From positions 62,001 through 126,000 of the forward strand of contig JAZUDI010000077.1 of the NCBI GenBank assembly GCA_045639525.1: DNA of 64,000 nt. The letters are read 5' to 3'. The DNA comes from UBA1181 sp045639525 (GTDB lineage Bacteria > Bacteroidota > Bacteroidia > Bacteroidales > Paludibacteraceae). Under the pieces are notes generated by a model. That model saw only the letters and a program-made list of their open reading frames with translations, was not told the DNA's origin and searched no databases. The position numbers and the translations under genes were made by a program. Of this stretch, positions 16,853-26,060 are shown piece by piece (position 1 is the first letter of the stretch; every line of letters begins with the position of its first letter).

Positions 16853-17920
16853 TCACAGATTCCGCAACTTTCTGACAACAAAATCAAAAAGGTGGACAAT
16901 CATAGCCAGACTTCTTCCGTAACGTTTGATCAATTGGAAATTGTGCTTAGCCAGATCAAGTTTCATTTGAGATTCCGGACTTAAATCATTATCAAACTCA
17001 TTCTCCAAAAGGAAATTCTGCCGTAACGACTCTTCCGATTCATCCGGGACAAATTCAAAAGTCGTAGCTTCATCTATGGGTTGTGTCGTATAATTGTAAT
17101 CACCGGAGTGTTGACCAAATTGGGTTATGTTAGGACAATATTCTCCCGTACCGTCAAAGCCTAAGTTTCTGACCTTGGAGAGTACCGGCAACACACAAAA
17201 GGACTCTTTGCAAGAGATATAGGCTGTCATCGCCACATCTGAATCCATACGGAATAGTCGCGTTTGATCGCCCCAAGACAATGATGCGGCGAAATAGTTG
17301 CGGAATGCAGACACCGTCATATTTTTGTCTTTACCCTCTTTAACGAATTTTCCGGCATCTTTTAGGAATTGTCCGGACTGGAAATAATCTAAGTATATAG
17401 GTTGCTTTCTTATCCAACCACCCAATCCCCAAGTATGGACAATGAAATTCTCCCTAAAACAAGTGGAACCCTCTTTCACACGCCATGGCAATGGGTGGGA
17501 ATAACCGGAAACGAACAAGACCTTATCATCGTTACGATAATGCCAAAGCGTCTTATCCATATACTCCAAAAAGTTGGGAGAAAAACAAACATCGTCATCA
17601 CTCGAAATCCAACATTCGTAACGATCCCTGACTTGATCCAACAAGAAGGCGAAATTATTAAAACATCCCAGATTTACGGACTGTTTTGAAACATGAAACG
17701 CATGAAATGCGGAAAAGTCGCCATGGTCAAGATAATCACAAATCTCTTGCCAGCCTTGCTTGTACTTATCCGCAGGAGGGAAATCGACAGAGATATAAAC
17801 ATCCGTATATTTCGCCCATCCATTCCGCTTCAAACTCTCCACCAAACGGACAAAATGGTCCGCCCGTGCTAAAGTCGGTATGATCACCGGTGCGAAATAT
17901 ATATCTTTTCCGTTCTCCAT
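16853..17920 (-). CDS. Glycosyltransferase, GT-A fold (GT2/GNT-I-like)
   Basis: This 355-residue protein starts FAPVIIPTLARADHFVRLVESL, a GT-A opening. CWISSDDDVCFSPNFLEYM supplies an acidic metal-binding motif like those of GNT-I-type and other GT-A enzymes. The middle part includes FIVHTWGLGGWIRKQPIYLD, common to uncharacterised capsule glycosyltransferases. I assign it as a glycosyltransferase from the fold signature and its place between the aminotransferase and polymerase genes. The exact family and sugar remain open. Confidence 0.75.
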   Translation of the reverse strand: MENGKDIYFAPVIIPTLARADHFVRLVESLKRNGWAKYTDVYISVDFPPADKYKQGWQEICDYLDHGDFSAFHAFHVSKQSVNLGCFNNFAFLLDQVRDRYECWISSDDDVCFSPNFLEYMDKTLWHYRNDDKVLFVSGYSHPLPWRVKEGSTCFRENFIVHTWGLGGWIRKQPIYLDYFQSGQFLKDAGKFVKEGKDKNMTVSAFRNYFAASLSWGDQTRLFRMDSDVAMTAYISCKESFCVLPVLSKVRNLGFDGTGEYCPNITQFGQHSGDYNYTTQPIDEATTFEFVPDESEESLRQNFLLENEFDNDLSPESQMKLDLAKHNFQLIKRYGRSLAMIVHLFDFVVRKLRNL

Positions 17921-17935
17921 ATCCTATTCTAAAAA

Positions 17936-19045
17936 TTACTGTTTGATTAAATCTACGACCCTTTCAAGATCCGAATTCGACAAAGCATGGTGCATAGGAA
18001 GACACAACACCGTATTTGCCATATGATGAGCGTTCGGCAAATTGGCAGGATCAGAAGACTCTAAACCTCTATAGGTAGAGAAATCCGAAATCAACGGATA
18101 AAAATAGCGTCTTCCCAAAACGTTTGCCACCTTCATTCTTGCATATAATTCATCACGGGAGATGCCATAACTCTTCTCATCGACAAAAATAGGGAAATAA
18201 GAGTAATTATGCTTCACCCCTGGCATATCCGTAAAGAAAGTAATGCCTTCCACATCCTTTAACGCCTCTCTGTAATAGTTGGCTGCCCTCTGTCGAGCCG
18301 CAATGCAACCATCCACTTGACGCAAGTTCAAAATGCCGTATGCGGCGCGAATCTCATCCATTTTTGAATTGATACCTGGCCCCACCACGGTTGTTTCGCC
18401 GGCGAAACCGAAATTCTTCAAATAGTCGATGCGCTGCTTGGTCTTTTCGTCCCGCATCACCATGGCACCTCCTTCAATGGTATTATAGACCTTAGTAGCA
18501 TGGAATGAGAGCGTGGACATATCACCAGCATTCAGAATACTCTCTCCATTCACCTCCACGCCAAAGGCATGCGCCGCATCGTATATCACCTTTAAGCCAT
18601 AGCGATCGGCGATCTCTTGGATTCTTTTCGTGTCACATGGCTTTCCATAGACATGGACAGGCATAATAGCGGTTGTTCTAGGGGTGATCGCCGCCTCAAT
18701 CTTGTCCGGATCAAGGTTTCCTGTCCGCATATCAATATCGACAAAGACAGGTTTTATACCATTCCACCACAAAGCGTGGGTGGTGGCCACAAAACTGTAA
18801 GGTGTCGTAATCACCTCGCCAGTAATACGCAACGCCTGTAACGCTGTGATCAGCGGCAATGTACCATTGGTGAAGAGACTTACGTAAGGAACTTTTAGGT
18901 ATTCAGCCAATTCTTTCTCTAACTGCTGATGGAAAGAGCCATTGTTGGTAATCCACTTCGAATTCCAAATCTCCTTCAATAAACCGTGGAACTCCTCCAA
19001 ATCCGGTAATAGCGGAGAGGTTACTGTAATCATATTGTTGTCCAT
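17936..19045 (-). CDS. DegT/DnrJ/EryC1/StrS sugar aminotransferase
   Basis: This PLP-dependent aminotransferase has 369 residues. Key motifs are TNGTLPLITALQAL (phosphate binding), VYDAAHAFGV with the PLP-contacting Asp, and SFHATKVYNTIEGG with the Schiff-base lysine. The overall sequence resembles VioA-like enzymes that aminate dTDP-4-keto-6-deoxy sugars. The expected product is an NDP-amino-deoxysugar, which could be the acceptor for the NeuD-like acyltransferase and the acyl-ACP module further along. No nucleotide-sugar dehydratase is encoded in the window, so the keto-sugar precursor must come from elsewhere. Confidence 0.92.
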   Translation of the reverse strand: MDNNMITVTSPLLPDLEEFHGLLKEIWNSKWITNNGSFHQQLEKELAEYLKVPYVSLFTNGTLPLITALQALRITGEVITTPYSFVATTHALWWNGIKPVFVDIDMRTGNLDPDKIEAAITPRTTAIMPVHVYGKPCDTKRIQEIADRYGLKVIYDAAHAFGVEVNGESILNAGDMSTLSFHATKVYNTIEGGAMVMRDEKTKQRIDYLKNFGFAGETTVVGPGINSKMDEIRAAYGILNLRQVDGCIAARQRAANYYREALKDVEGITFFTDMPGVKHNYSYFPIFVDEKSYGISRDELYARMKVANVLGRRYFYPLISDFSTYRGLESSDPANLPNAHHMANTVLCLPMHHALSNSDLERVVDLIKQ

Positions 19046-19096
19046 ACGATCATCTATTAATCAATTGACGCTATTGGTAAATACTTTTTAAGAAAA

Positions 19097-19804
19097 CTAT
19101 ATAACACGACCCAACAATTTCACATCCGATTTCCGGATCTTCCTGGAAGGAAATTGGGGGTCCAGACGATGGACATCCGTCCCCACAAAATCATATAGGT
19201 TCTTTTCAAGAAGAATGCGGGCCTTATCTCTCGCCTCCTCGCCATATTTGCCCAGCAAAGAGGTGATATTCAGTTGAAATTTGACGCCCTGCGCCTTCAA
19301 CGACTCGTATTGCCGAATCTCCATGTAACTATAACGCTCCGGATGAGCCAACATCGGCCATAACCCCATAGAACGGACCTTATCGACCGCTTCATCGAAA
19401 CAGCCAGGTGAGGAGTAATAGGAGGTCTCGATCAACAAGTGATCCCCCTTTTCCCCATGAGGCAAAAGATCTTTTTCCGACAGACGGGTAAGCAACAAAT
19501 TGTCGATCATATATTCAGCCGCCAACTTCAGCTCAATCGACCCCTTATAGTTCTCCTTTAATTGATCGAATTGAGCCTGCAACATGGCAGTCTTATTGGG
19601 TAAATCCTCCATGATGTGAGGCGTGCAATATAACTTTTTCACCCCCAACTCCTCGTATAGGCTCAACACGGCAAGCGCATCTTCCATCCGTTTGATGCCA
19701 TCATCCACACCAGGAATCAAGTGAGAATGGGTATCGACCATTCCCTGACAGACTCCAGACTGCTCCAAAGTCACATTTCTGCTGAGAAAAAGTAATAATG
19801 ACAT
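19097..19804 (-). CDS. CpsB/YwqE-like PHP-family tyrosine phosphatase
   Basis: This 235-residue PHP-domain protein has metal-binding motifs DTHSHLIPGVDDG, TPHIM, LIETSYY, LAHPERY and GTDVHRLD, the set seen in CpsB, YwqE and CapC. These enzymes dephosphorylate the tyrosine tail of Wzc-like kinases and thereby control chain length and export. The start at 19804 fits homologues, which have about 20 residues before the HxH motif. It lies 6 bases downstream of Wzc copy 2, so the kinase/phosphatase pair is co-transcribed. It may serve both kinases. Confidence 0.9.
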   Translation of the reverse strand: MSLLLFLSRNVTLEQSGVCQGMVDTHSHLIPGVDDGIKRMEDALAVLSLYEELGVKKLYCTPHIMEDLPNKTAMLQAQFDQLKENYKGSIELKLAAEYMIDNLLLTRLSEKDLLPHGEKGDHLLIETSYYSSPGCFDEAVDKVRSMGLWPMLAHPERYSYMEIRQYESLKAQGVKFQLNITSLLGKYGEEARDKARILLEKNLYDFVGTDVHRLDPQFPSRKIRKSDVKLLGRVI

Positions 19805-19810
19805 ACGAAT

Positions 19811-22210
19811 CTATTGCACTTGATTATCTCTAGAAAAATAGGTACTGCTATGGTATCGGTTGCGATAAGAGTACTTGCCCTTATCCAATGGCGTACCATT
19901 GAGAATCAAATGCATATTCTTGATTTTGTTCTCGTTGTAAAGTTCAGCCAAATCGTCTAACAAAGAGCGATCCAACAAACCGACACGGATTGAGAACATA
20001 GTGATGTCAACATATTTCTCGATTATTCGCGCATCAGCCACCACATCAATCGGAGGACAATCGATAAAGACATAATCATACTCCCCCTTCATTTTGTCTA
20101 TCAGTTCGCCCAACTTCTCGCTACCGATCAATTCGGATGGATTATTAGGAATATTACCCACAGGAATGAGGTCCAAACCTGCTTTATCATTCACGGATTT
20201 AACGATAATATTGGCGATATTATTCTCTTTGCCGCTCAAATATGCGCTCAATCCCTTCTCTGGGGAACCTGCCCACTTCGACATAGAGGCATGTCTCATG
20301 TCACCGTCGATCACCAAAATCCTCTGGTTTTTGAAAGCGATGCTCAAAGCGGTGTTCAGACAAAGGAAACTCTTTCCGCTTTCGGCATTAAACGAGGTGA
20401 ACATCACCACATTCTTCCCCTTCTCCATCGTAAAGTCCAAATTGGTTCGCAATAGACGGAAGGCCTCGTTAATGGTATTGCGGTTTCCATCTTCCACCAC
20501 TGTATCCAATTCCTTCGGATCTTTACGCCAGATTTGCCACCATTTCTTGGGTTGTTTCGCCATCGGAATCTCGCCGAACAACGGAACGGGCACATTCTCC
20601 AAATCCTTCTTACCGCGAAGTGTCGTATTGAATGTCTCCTTCAGATAAATGATGGAAATCGGAAGGAAGAGCGCCAAAGCGAAGGTGAGCAAAACGATAT
20701 TCCTTTTGCTAGGGCCATCGGGACGCGAGCTACCACCTGGACGTTTGATCATACGGGTATTGTATGCGTTAAAGGATTGTGAGAGCTCATTTTCCTCACG
20801 TTTTTGGAGCAAGAATAGGTACAACGCCTCCTTAACGGCCTGTTGACGCTCAGCGGAAAGCAACATTTCAGCCTGTTTAGGATTGGATGAGATATGCGAC
20901 AACGCCTTCTGTTCGCTCTTTTTCAAATTACGGACCTGGTTGTCAATCGCCGCAATTTGGTTGTCGATAGAGACGAGAATCGCCTTACGCATCGTACCCA
21001 ACTCCTTGTCGTACTGCACAACCCATACGTTCTCGGAACTACTACTCTCCTCCAAACGGTTTCTCTGCATCATCTTTTCATTGTACTCAGAGATCTGACG
21101 CTCGATGTTCGTGTTATTCAAACCGGAACTGGCAGGCAATGTACTGGTTTGGTTCTTTTGCACAGAGAGGTAATCGCGGATGTAGTTCGTCATGTACAAT
21201 TGCGCATTCAGGTCACGCAATTGGTTGGAGATATTGGCATTCTCCTGCATATACATATCGGCAACCGCCTTCACATCCGGCAAAAGGTTCTTACTCTTGT
21301 AGGAGGAGATGTCATTATCCACCGTGGACAACTCACTCTCGATGATTTTCAAACGTTCATTGATAAACATGGAGGTACCATCGGCGATGGTGTTCTTATC
21401 TTTGATCCAGTTCTCATTATAGACCTTGATGACCATATCCAAAATGTCGTCGCCACGTTCAGGAGAGACATCCGTCACCTCCAAAGTGATGATATCCGCC
21501 TTCTCCTCCTCCTGTGTCACCTTCAAACAGAGGGACCAGTTCTCCTGAGATGAGGAGAGGTCAGAACGGAACATGTGGATTACTGGCAACTGACCTCCTT
21601 CGTACTCACTGTTCCCTACCACAATGACCTTTCCGAGCGGAGTCGATAACGTATCACCGAAATGACCTGTGACGCACTCGTTAATCTCCACCTTTTTCCC
21701 TTTCACATAGCGAAGGAAAGCATTCAATTGCACGGTCTTGGAGGAATCAACCATGATATCACATGCGACATTATCATCATCCGACAAGTCAAGGAAAGAG
21801 ATCGTGACGGGAAGTGTCTTGCCATATAGAACAGCATCATGGAAGGTGCCATCCATATAATAGTTTTTATCCAAGTTCAGACGTCTTACCACATCAAACA
21901 TGACATCGGCGGAGAGCAAAGCACGCAACTCATTGGTAACCATCGGCTTCATACCCAACATACCACCCATATCACTGAACGCCCTCTGAATGCTTAGCGT
22001 AGGACCTCCGGAGGTCTCCGATTTGATCTGTACCTCAGCAGTCCGTTTGTAAGTCGCTGGTGTCCTTAAAATATAGAAGGCAGCGAAACTCATCATGATA
22101 AAAAAGGAGAGAACAAACCAACGCCAATGCTTCACACACATCAGAATCAGTTCGCTAAACTCTATGAAATCATCCGATTGTCCGTTTTTCAAATTTTTCG
22201 TCTCTTCCAT
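19811..22210 (-). CDS. Wzc-like co-polymerase with bacterial tyrosine kinase domain (copy 2)
   Basis: This 799-residue paralogue of the protein at 1857-4247 has the same layout. It has an N-terminal helix (FVLSFFIMMSFAAFYIL), a periplasmic coiled-coil part, a second helix near 510-530 (NIVLLTFALALFLPISIIYL) and a BY-kinase domain. Walker A is SFNAESGKSFLCL (about residues 605-617), Walker A' is ILVIDGDMR and Walker B is YVFIDCPP. The tail has fewer tyrosines (YSYRNRYHSSTYF) than copy 1. It should control polymer length and export with the Wza-like protein encoded just upstream. The two pairs are not adjacent, which points to an old duplication or merged clusters. Confidence 0.93.
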   Translation of the reverse strand: MEETKNLKNGQSDDFIEFSELILMCVKHWRWFVLSFFIMMSFAAFYILRTPATYKRTAEVQIKSETSGGPTLSIQRAFSDMGGMLGMKPMVTNELRALLSADVMFDVVRRLNLDKNYYMDGTFHDAVLYGKTLPVTISFLDLSDDDNVACDIMVDSSKTVQLNAFLRYVKGKKVEINECVTGHFGDTLSTPLGKVIVVGNSEYEGGQLPVIHMFRSDLSSSQENWSLCLKVTQEEEKADIITLEVTDVSPERGDDILDMVIKVYNENWIKDKNTIADGTSMFINERLKIIESELSTVDNDISSYKSKNLLPDVKAVADMYMQENANISNQLRDLNAQLYMTNYIRDYLSVQKNQTSTLPASSGLNNTNIERQISEYNEKMMQRNRLEESSSSENVWVVQYDKELGTMRKAILVSIDNQIAAIDNQVRNLKKSEQKALSHISSNPKQAEMLLSAERQQAVKEALYLFLLQKREENELSQSFNAYNTRMIKRPGGSSRPDGPSKRNIVLLTFALALFLPISIIYLKETFNTTLRGKKDLENVPVPLFGEIPMAKQPKKWWQIWRKDPKELDTVVEDGNRNTINEAFRLLRTNLDFTMEKGKNVVMFTSFNAESGKSFLCLNTALSIAFKNQRILVIDGDMRHASMSKWAGSPEKGLSAYLSGKENNIANIIVKSVNDKAGLDLIPVGNIPNNPSELIGSEKLGELIDKMKGEYDYVFIDCPPIDVVADARIIEKYVDITMFSIRVGLLDRSLLDDLAELYNENKIKNMHLILNGTPLDKGKYSYRNRYHSSTYFSRDNQVQ

Positions 22211-22247
22211 AAGATATCTCTATATTATTCCAATCAATAATTACTTG

Positions 22248-23063
22248 CTATTTTCTGTTGTTAAGAATCAAAGCGGCCGCTGTGGTTCCAAGTGAGGACA
22301 AGGAAATCCAGAAAGATGCGGAACGGATTTCATTACCATTCACGGTAGATTTCTTCGCCTTCATCTTATTAGGCTCCACATAGACAATATCATCTTGTTG
22401 CAAATAGAATACCGGTGATTGCACCACATTTTGCAAAGAGGTCATGTTCACGCGATAGGACTTCTGCTTTCCATCCTCCATACGTAATACCAAAACGTTT
22501 TCTCTCTTTCCCTCAATCGTGATATCACCCGCACCACCAATCGCTTCCAACAAAGTGACATTGTCCCTTGATATGCGATATATGCCTGGATTGGCCACCT
22601 CGCCCATCACCGTGACACTTAAATTCAAGAAATCAACCGTCACAACAGGATCCTTCGCCTGGTTGCGTGCCTCGATCTCATCCTTGATCAATGTAGCCAA
22701 CTCATTTCGGGTAAGTCCAGCCACATGAAGTTTTCCGATAGTAGGGAAATCTATATTTCCATCACCATCCACCGTATAACCTGAAACCGAATTAACATCA
22801 TCGCCATACACACCCATTCCACTGCTTACATTGACGATACGAGGCGTCACATAGGGTAAATTAAACAAAGTGGAGAGTTGAGGTTCCTTACAATTGACAA
22901 CAATGGATATTCTATCTTTCGGACGAAGGATAATCTCCTGAACGGCGGAAATGTTAATTCCCTTTACACTATCGGCGTCCTGAAAATAAGGTACCATCTT
23001 GTAGGAATTACAAGAACACAAGAAAGCGCAGAAGGCGCAAATAAAGAAAATTTTTGATTTCAT
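22248..23063 (-). CDS. Wza-like polysaccharide export lipoprotein (copy 2)
   Basis: This 271-residue protein has a lipoprotein signal peptide ending AFLCSC. It carries the poly-export segment EIILRPKDRISIVVNCKEPQLS, SLBB-type repeats (MGEVANPGIYRIS, AIGGAGDITIEGKREN), and a hydrophobic C-terminal segment before a short basic end. It is the first gene of the minus-strand cluster and is preceded by a recognisable promoter region. With the Wzc-like protein encoded downstream it would form the export channel across the periplasm and outer membrane. It is clearly related to the copy at 4289-5143. Confidence 0.92.
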   Translation of the reverse strand: MKSKIFFICAFCAFLCSCNSYKMVPYFQDADSVKGINISAVQEIILRPKDRISIVVNCKEPQLSTLFNLPYVTPRIVNVSSGMGVYGDDVNSVSGYTVDGDGNIDFPTIGKLHVAGLTRNELATLIKDEIEARNQAKDPVVTVDFLNLSVTVMGEVANPGIYRISRDNVTLLEAIGGAGDITIEGKRENVLVLRMEDGKQKSYRVNMTSLQNVVQSPVFYLQQDDIVYVEPNKMKAKKSTVNGNEIRSASFWISLSSLGTTAAALILNNRK

Positions 23064-23276
23064 GTATACTGAAAAAAAAGAATGTTATTCTATTAATATT
23101 CATTCATAGGGATAAACAATGACATACAATTTCTTCTCCCTGCACACACAACACTTATGCAGCCACTTCAAGGTATTTCGCTTATATTTAAACAATTAAA
23201 TAATCCGAAATTCGGCAGATGCACGACCACGCACACTCTCAAAGCCGTTACCTTGTTGGGAATTTTAAGACATACC

Positions 23277-23335
23277 TGCTTAAATTCACGATGCAAAAAT
23301 AATGAAATAAATGCAAATTATTGACAATTTAAGCA
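23277..23335 (-). promoter_or_regulatory. Promoter of the polysaccharide cluster, bracketed by an inverted repeat
   Basis: On the minus strand, 23301-23294 reads TATTTTTG, matching TAnnTTTG. A TTG at 23327-23325 lies 23 bases upstream, a slightly long but usable spacing. A perfect 10-bp inverted repeat (TGCTTAAATT at 23277-23286 and its complement at 23326-23335) brackets the box, touching the -33 element on one side and the expected start site on the other. This could be a regulator operator. A tiny invertible promoter, as in Bacteroides capsule loci, is less likely because only 39 bases separate the arms. Confidence 0.55.
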
Positions 23336-23442
23336 AAAATTCATCCATTATTTACTAACATTTTGTTGCAAAGGCAACACAATAGGGTTCAAAAAAATTG
23401 ATTATTCAAGGGTTACAAAAGCTAATATCGAATAATTATACA

Positions 23443-23472
23443 TTGAAAATTCATTTATTCGTCTTAACTTTG
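23443..23472 (+). promoter_or_regulatory. Bacteroidetes-type promoter for the five-gene operon
   Basis: TTG at 23443-23445 is followed after exactly 19 bases by TAACTTTG at 23465-23472, a near-perfect TTG-N19-TAnnTTTG match. The start site would fall about 20 bases before the ATG at 23498. It should drive the lipoprotein, phosphatase-family, LytS, LytR and FAD-protein genes, which follow with gaps of at most 15 bases. Confidence 0.8.
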
Positions 23473-23497
23473 AAGCGTTTATATACATATAAAATAA

Positions 23498-25009
23498 ATG
23501 GGAAGAAAATTGACAAGAAATATAGCTTATTGGATGATTTCAATCCTCCTTTGCTCGCTAACATGGTTAACAAGCGGATGCAAAGATGATTTCACCAATG
23601 ACGGCAAATACAAACTATCCTTTTCAGTTGATACGCTGAAAATAGACACCTTCCTCACCAACACAACCAGCCCGACTGAGGTGATCATGGTCTATAACAA
23701 CAATGAGGAGGACATCAAGATCTCCGTCATCCAACTGGAGACGGAAAAGAGATTTTTCAAAATCAATGTCAACGGGAAAGCAGGGGAACTATTCTCGGAT
23801 GTAAAGATTTCCGCCAAGGACAGCCTCTTCATTTTCGTACAGATCAGTGGAGACGAATTGGGCAAAGAGGAGCCACTGCTCATCGAGGACAAAATCAAGT
23901 TCCTTTACAACGGCAACAGCCAAGAGGTGGTGCTCTCCACCTACGGACAGGACGCCTACCATTTCAGACAACCCTTCCATATCCAAACGGACACGAAATG
24001 GGCAGCCGACAAACCCTACCTCATCTACGATTCCATCATTGTGGATCCAGGGGTGACTTGGACCATCGCGGAGGGAGCTACACTCTATCTAAAAAACAGA
24101 GCCACCTTCGTCATCGATGGCACCATCAAAACGGAGGGAACGACAGACAAACGCATTGTTTTCCGCACCTATCGCAAAGACAAATATACCCAAAACAAAT
24201 CTTACGATCAGATGGTTGACCAATGGGGAGGCATCCGTATCACGGCAACCAGCACAGGTAATGTATTCAACAACACCCTTATACGGGGCGGATCATTCGG
24301 TATAGAGGTGGATTCCGCTGAAATCAATGATAGTGAGTATCGCCTAACGCTACTCAATAGTCAAATCCACAATGTCGGCACATCGTGTCTGAAGGCCTCC
24401 TACGCCAAGATCTATGCGGCGAACAGCATCTTATCCAACGGCAAAAACGGTAGCGTCATCCTAGCATGCGGATCTTACTGGTTCGACCACTGCACCATCA
24501 CCTCCTTCAACCAAGGAATGGGCTTCTACAAAAGTGGCGTGACACTTTCGACCATAGGTTTTGTGGAGAGTAAAAGCGAGATGAACAACCCGATCGACGC
24601 TCAATTCCACAACTGCATCGTAGTGGGTACCAACAAGGATGACTTGATGATTCTTCAATCGGAAGATATAACCGACACGACTACCCTACACTACCGCTTC
24701 AACCATTGCCTGGTCCACTTGGACAAAAAAAATCAGTTGATAGTGGACACCATCCACTTCGTCAGCACGATTTTTAACGAAGATCCTCAATTCCAGATCG
24801 TCGACCAGTCGAAGGTAACCTTTGACTTCCACCTGAAAGAGGATTCACCATGCATAGAGGCAGGCGACTTAGGTGTCGTTTTGAAGAGAGAGAGATGCCA
24901 AACCGATTTCGATGGCGTCATAAGAGAGATAGAGCGTGCGCCAGAGATGGGCGCCCTTCAGTTCGTGGCCAAAACTGAAGAGGAGGAAGAAGAGTCGCAA
25001 AAACAATAA
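23498..25009 (+). CDS. Lipoprotein with predicted right-handed beta-helix
   Basis: This 503-residue protein has a lipoprotein signal peptide (hydrophobic core, then WLTSGC with Cys28). The N-terminal third (about 30-160) looks like an Ig-like or DUF domain (EVIMVYNNNEEDIKISV). From about residue 170 the pattern GVTWTIAEGATLYLKNRATFVIDGTIKTEG, WGGIRITAT and NTLIRGGSFGIEVDS is that of short repeated strands of a pectate-lyase-like beta-helix, as in many surface proteins. I see no catalytic signature. It is the first gene of a tight operon with a LytS/LytR pair and might sense or bind an envelope carbohydrate, but that is speculation. Confidence 0.8.
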   Translation: MGRKLTRNIAYWMISILLCSLTWLTSGCKDDFTNDGKYKLSFSVDTLKIDTFLTNTTSPTEVIMVYNNNEEDIKISVIQLETEKRFFKINVNGKAGELFSDVKISAKDSLFIFVQISGDELGKEEPLLIEDKIKFLYNGNSQEVVLSTYGQDAYHFRQPFHIQTDTKWAADKPYLIYDSIIVDPGVTWTIAEGATLYLKNRATFVIDGTIKTEGTTDKRIVFRTYRKDKYTQNKSYDQMVDQWGGIRITATSTGNVFNNTLIRGGSFGIEVDSAEINDSEYRLTLLNSQIHNVGTSCLKASYAKIYAANSILSNGKNGSVILACGSYWFDHCTITSFNQGMGFYKSGVTLSTIGFVESKSEMNNPIDAQFHNCIVVGTNKDDLMILQSEDITDTTTLHYRFNHCLVHLDKKNQLIVDTIHFVSTIFNEDPQFQIVDQSKVTFDFHLKEDSPCIEAGDLGVVLKRERCQTDFDGVIREIERAPEMGALQFVAKTEEEEEESQKQ

Positions 25010-25016
25010 GGGAAAG

Positions 25017-26060
25017 ATGATAGGATCCCGCATTTTCAGACAGTCTATTCTATGGGCATCGCTGCTCATCACCTCTCCGGCGCTCCTTGCCGCAGAGAAG
25101 GAGGAGTGTGTGAGAATAGTCAGTTATAATGTGGAGAATCTATTCGACACTGAAAACGACCCGCTCACTGACGACGATTCCTTCACACCCGAAGGCGACC
25201 ACCAATGGATTGAGAAGAAATACAAAAACAAGGTGAACAACCTTTCACGCGCCATCACGGCGGCTGGAGGTTGGGAGACACCGATACTTATCGGGCTATG
25301 CGAAATAGAAAACAAGCGGGTACTTACCGACCTATTCCACCATACCCAACTGAGGATGCATGGCTATCAATTCGTTCACAAAGACTCGCCAGATTTGAGA
25401 GGAGTCGATGTGGCATTGGCCTACCTTCCCGAAAAATTCAAAGTATTCAACACACAGTTTCTGAAGGTGGAGATTGTAGGAGACAAACCGACACGCGACA
25501 TTCTGCTCGCCTCCGGCATATTGCCCAACAAGGATACCCTCCATGTCTTCGTCAACCACTGGCCCTCCCGATATGGAGGAGAACTGGAGTCGGAACACAA
25601 ACGCATCGAGGCGGCTCAAACGCTTCGTCAAGCAACGGATAGTCTGATGAGGATCTATCAAGCGCCCAAGATCATCATTATGGGCGACTTCAACGATTAT
25701 CCTTATAACAGCAGCATAAAAGAGCACCTTGGCGCAACGCAACCACAAAAGAACATAGTGTCCAACCAACTCTATAACCTCAGTTCGCAGTTTGTGGGAT
25801 TAGGAGAGATGGGCACCCATAAATTCGGTGGCGAATGGGGCGTTTTAGACCAATTCATCGTATCTGGCGCCCTACTAAACAACAAGGGTAAGACATACAC
25901 CTCGCTTGACAAGGTGAAGATCTGTCAGGAGGATTTTCTATTGAAGGAGGACAAAACAGGCAAAGCGCCGAAGCGAGCCTTTCGTGGCACCTTCTACGCC
26001 TATGGTTATAGCGACCACCTCCCTATTTATTTGGATATAATCTTAAAGAATCATGAATAA
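25017..26060 (+). CDS. Endonuclease/exonuclease/phosphatase-family secreted protein
   Basis: This protein has about 347 residues from the ATG at 25017 and a Sec signal peptide (SILWASLLITSPALLAAE). The family motifs are present in order: RIVSYNVENLFD, GLCEIENKRVL with the catalytic Glu, NHWPSRYGGE with the His/Asn pair, IMGDFNDYP with the Asp, and SDHLPIYLDI at the end. The fold covers DNases, sphingomyelinases and inositol phosphatases, so the substrate is open. Secretion points to an envelope or extracellular target such as DNA or phospholipid. It overlaps the downstream kinase gene by 8 bases. Confidence 0.88.
   Translation: MIGSRIFRQSILWASLLITSPALLAAEKEECVRIVSYNVENLFDTENDPLTDDDSFTPEGDHQWIEKKYKNKVNNLSRAITAAGGWETPILIGLCEIENKRVLTDLFHHTQLRMHGYQFVHKDSPDLRGVDVALAYLPEKFKVFNTQFLKVEIVGDKPTRDILLASGILPNKDTLHVFVNHWPSRYGGELESEHKRIEAAQTLRQATDSLMRIYQAPKIIIMGDFNDYPYNSSIKEHLGATQPQKNIVSNQLYNLSSQFVGLGEMGTHKFGGEWGVLDQFIVSGALLNNKGKTYTSLDKVKICQEDFLLKEDKTGKAPKRAFRGTFYAYGYSDHLPIYLDIILKNHE

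Larger units (their letters stand above)
23064..23497. other. Divergent intergenic region, 434 bp
   Basis: This stretch separates the minus-strand polysaccharide cluster from the plus-strand five-gene operon. It is A/T-rich and has no convincing ORF. It contains the two predicted promoters listed separately: a minus-strand one with a bracketing inverted repeat, and a plus-strand one close to 23498. I saw nothing recognisable between 23064 and 23270. Confidence 0.7.
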
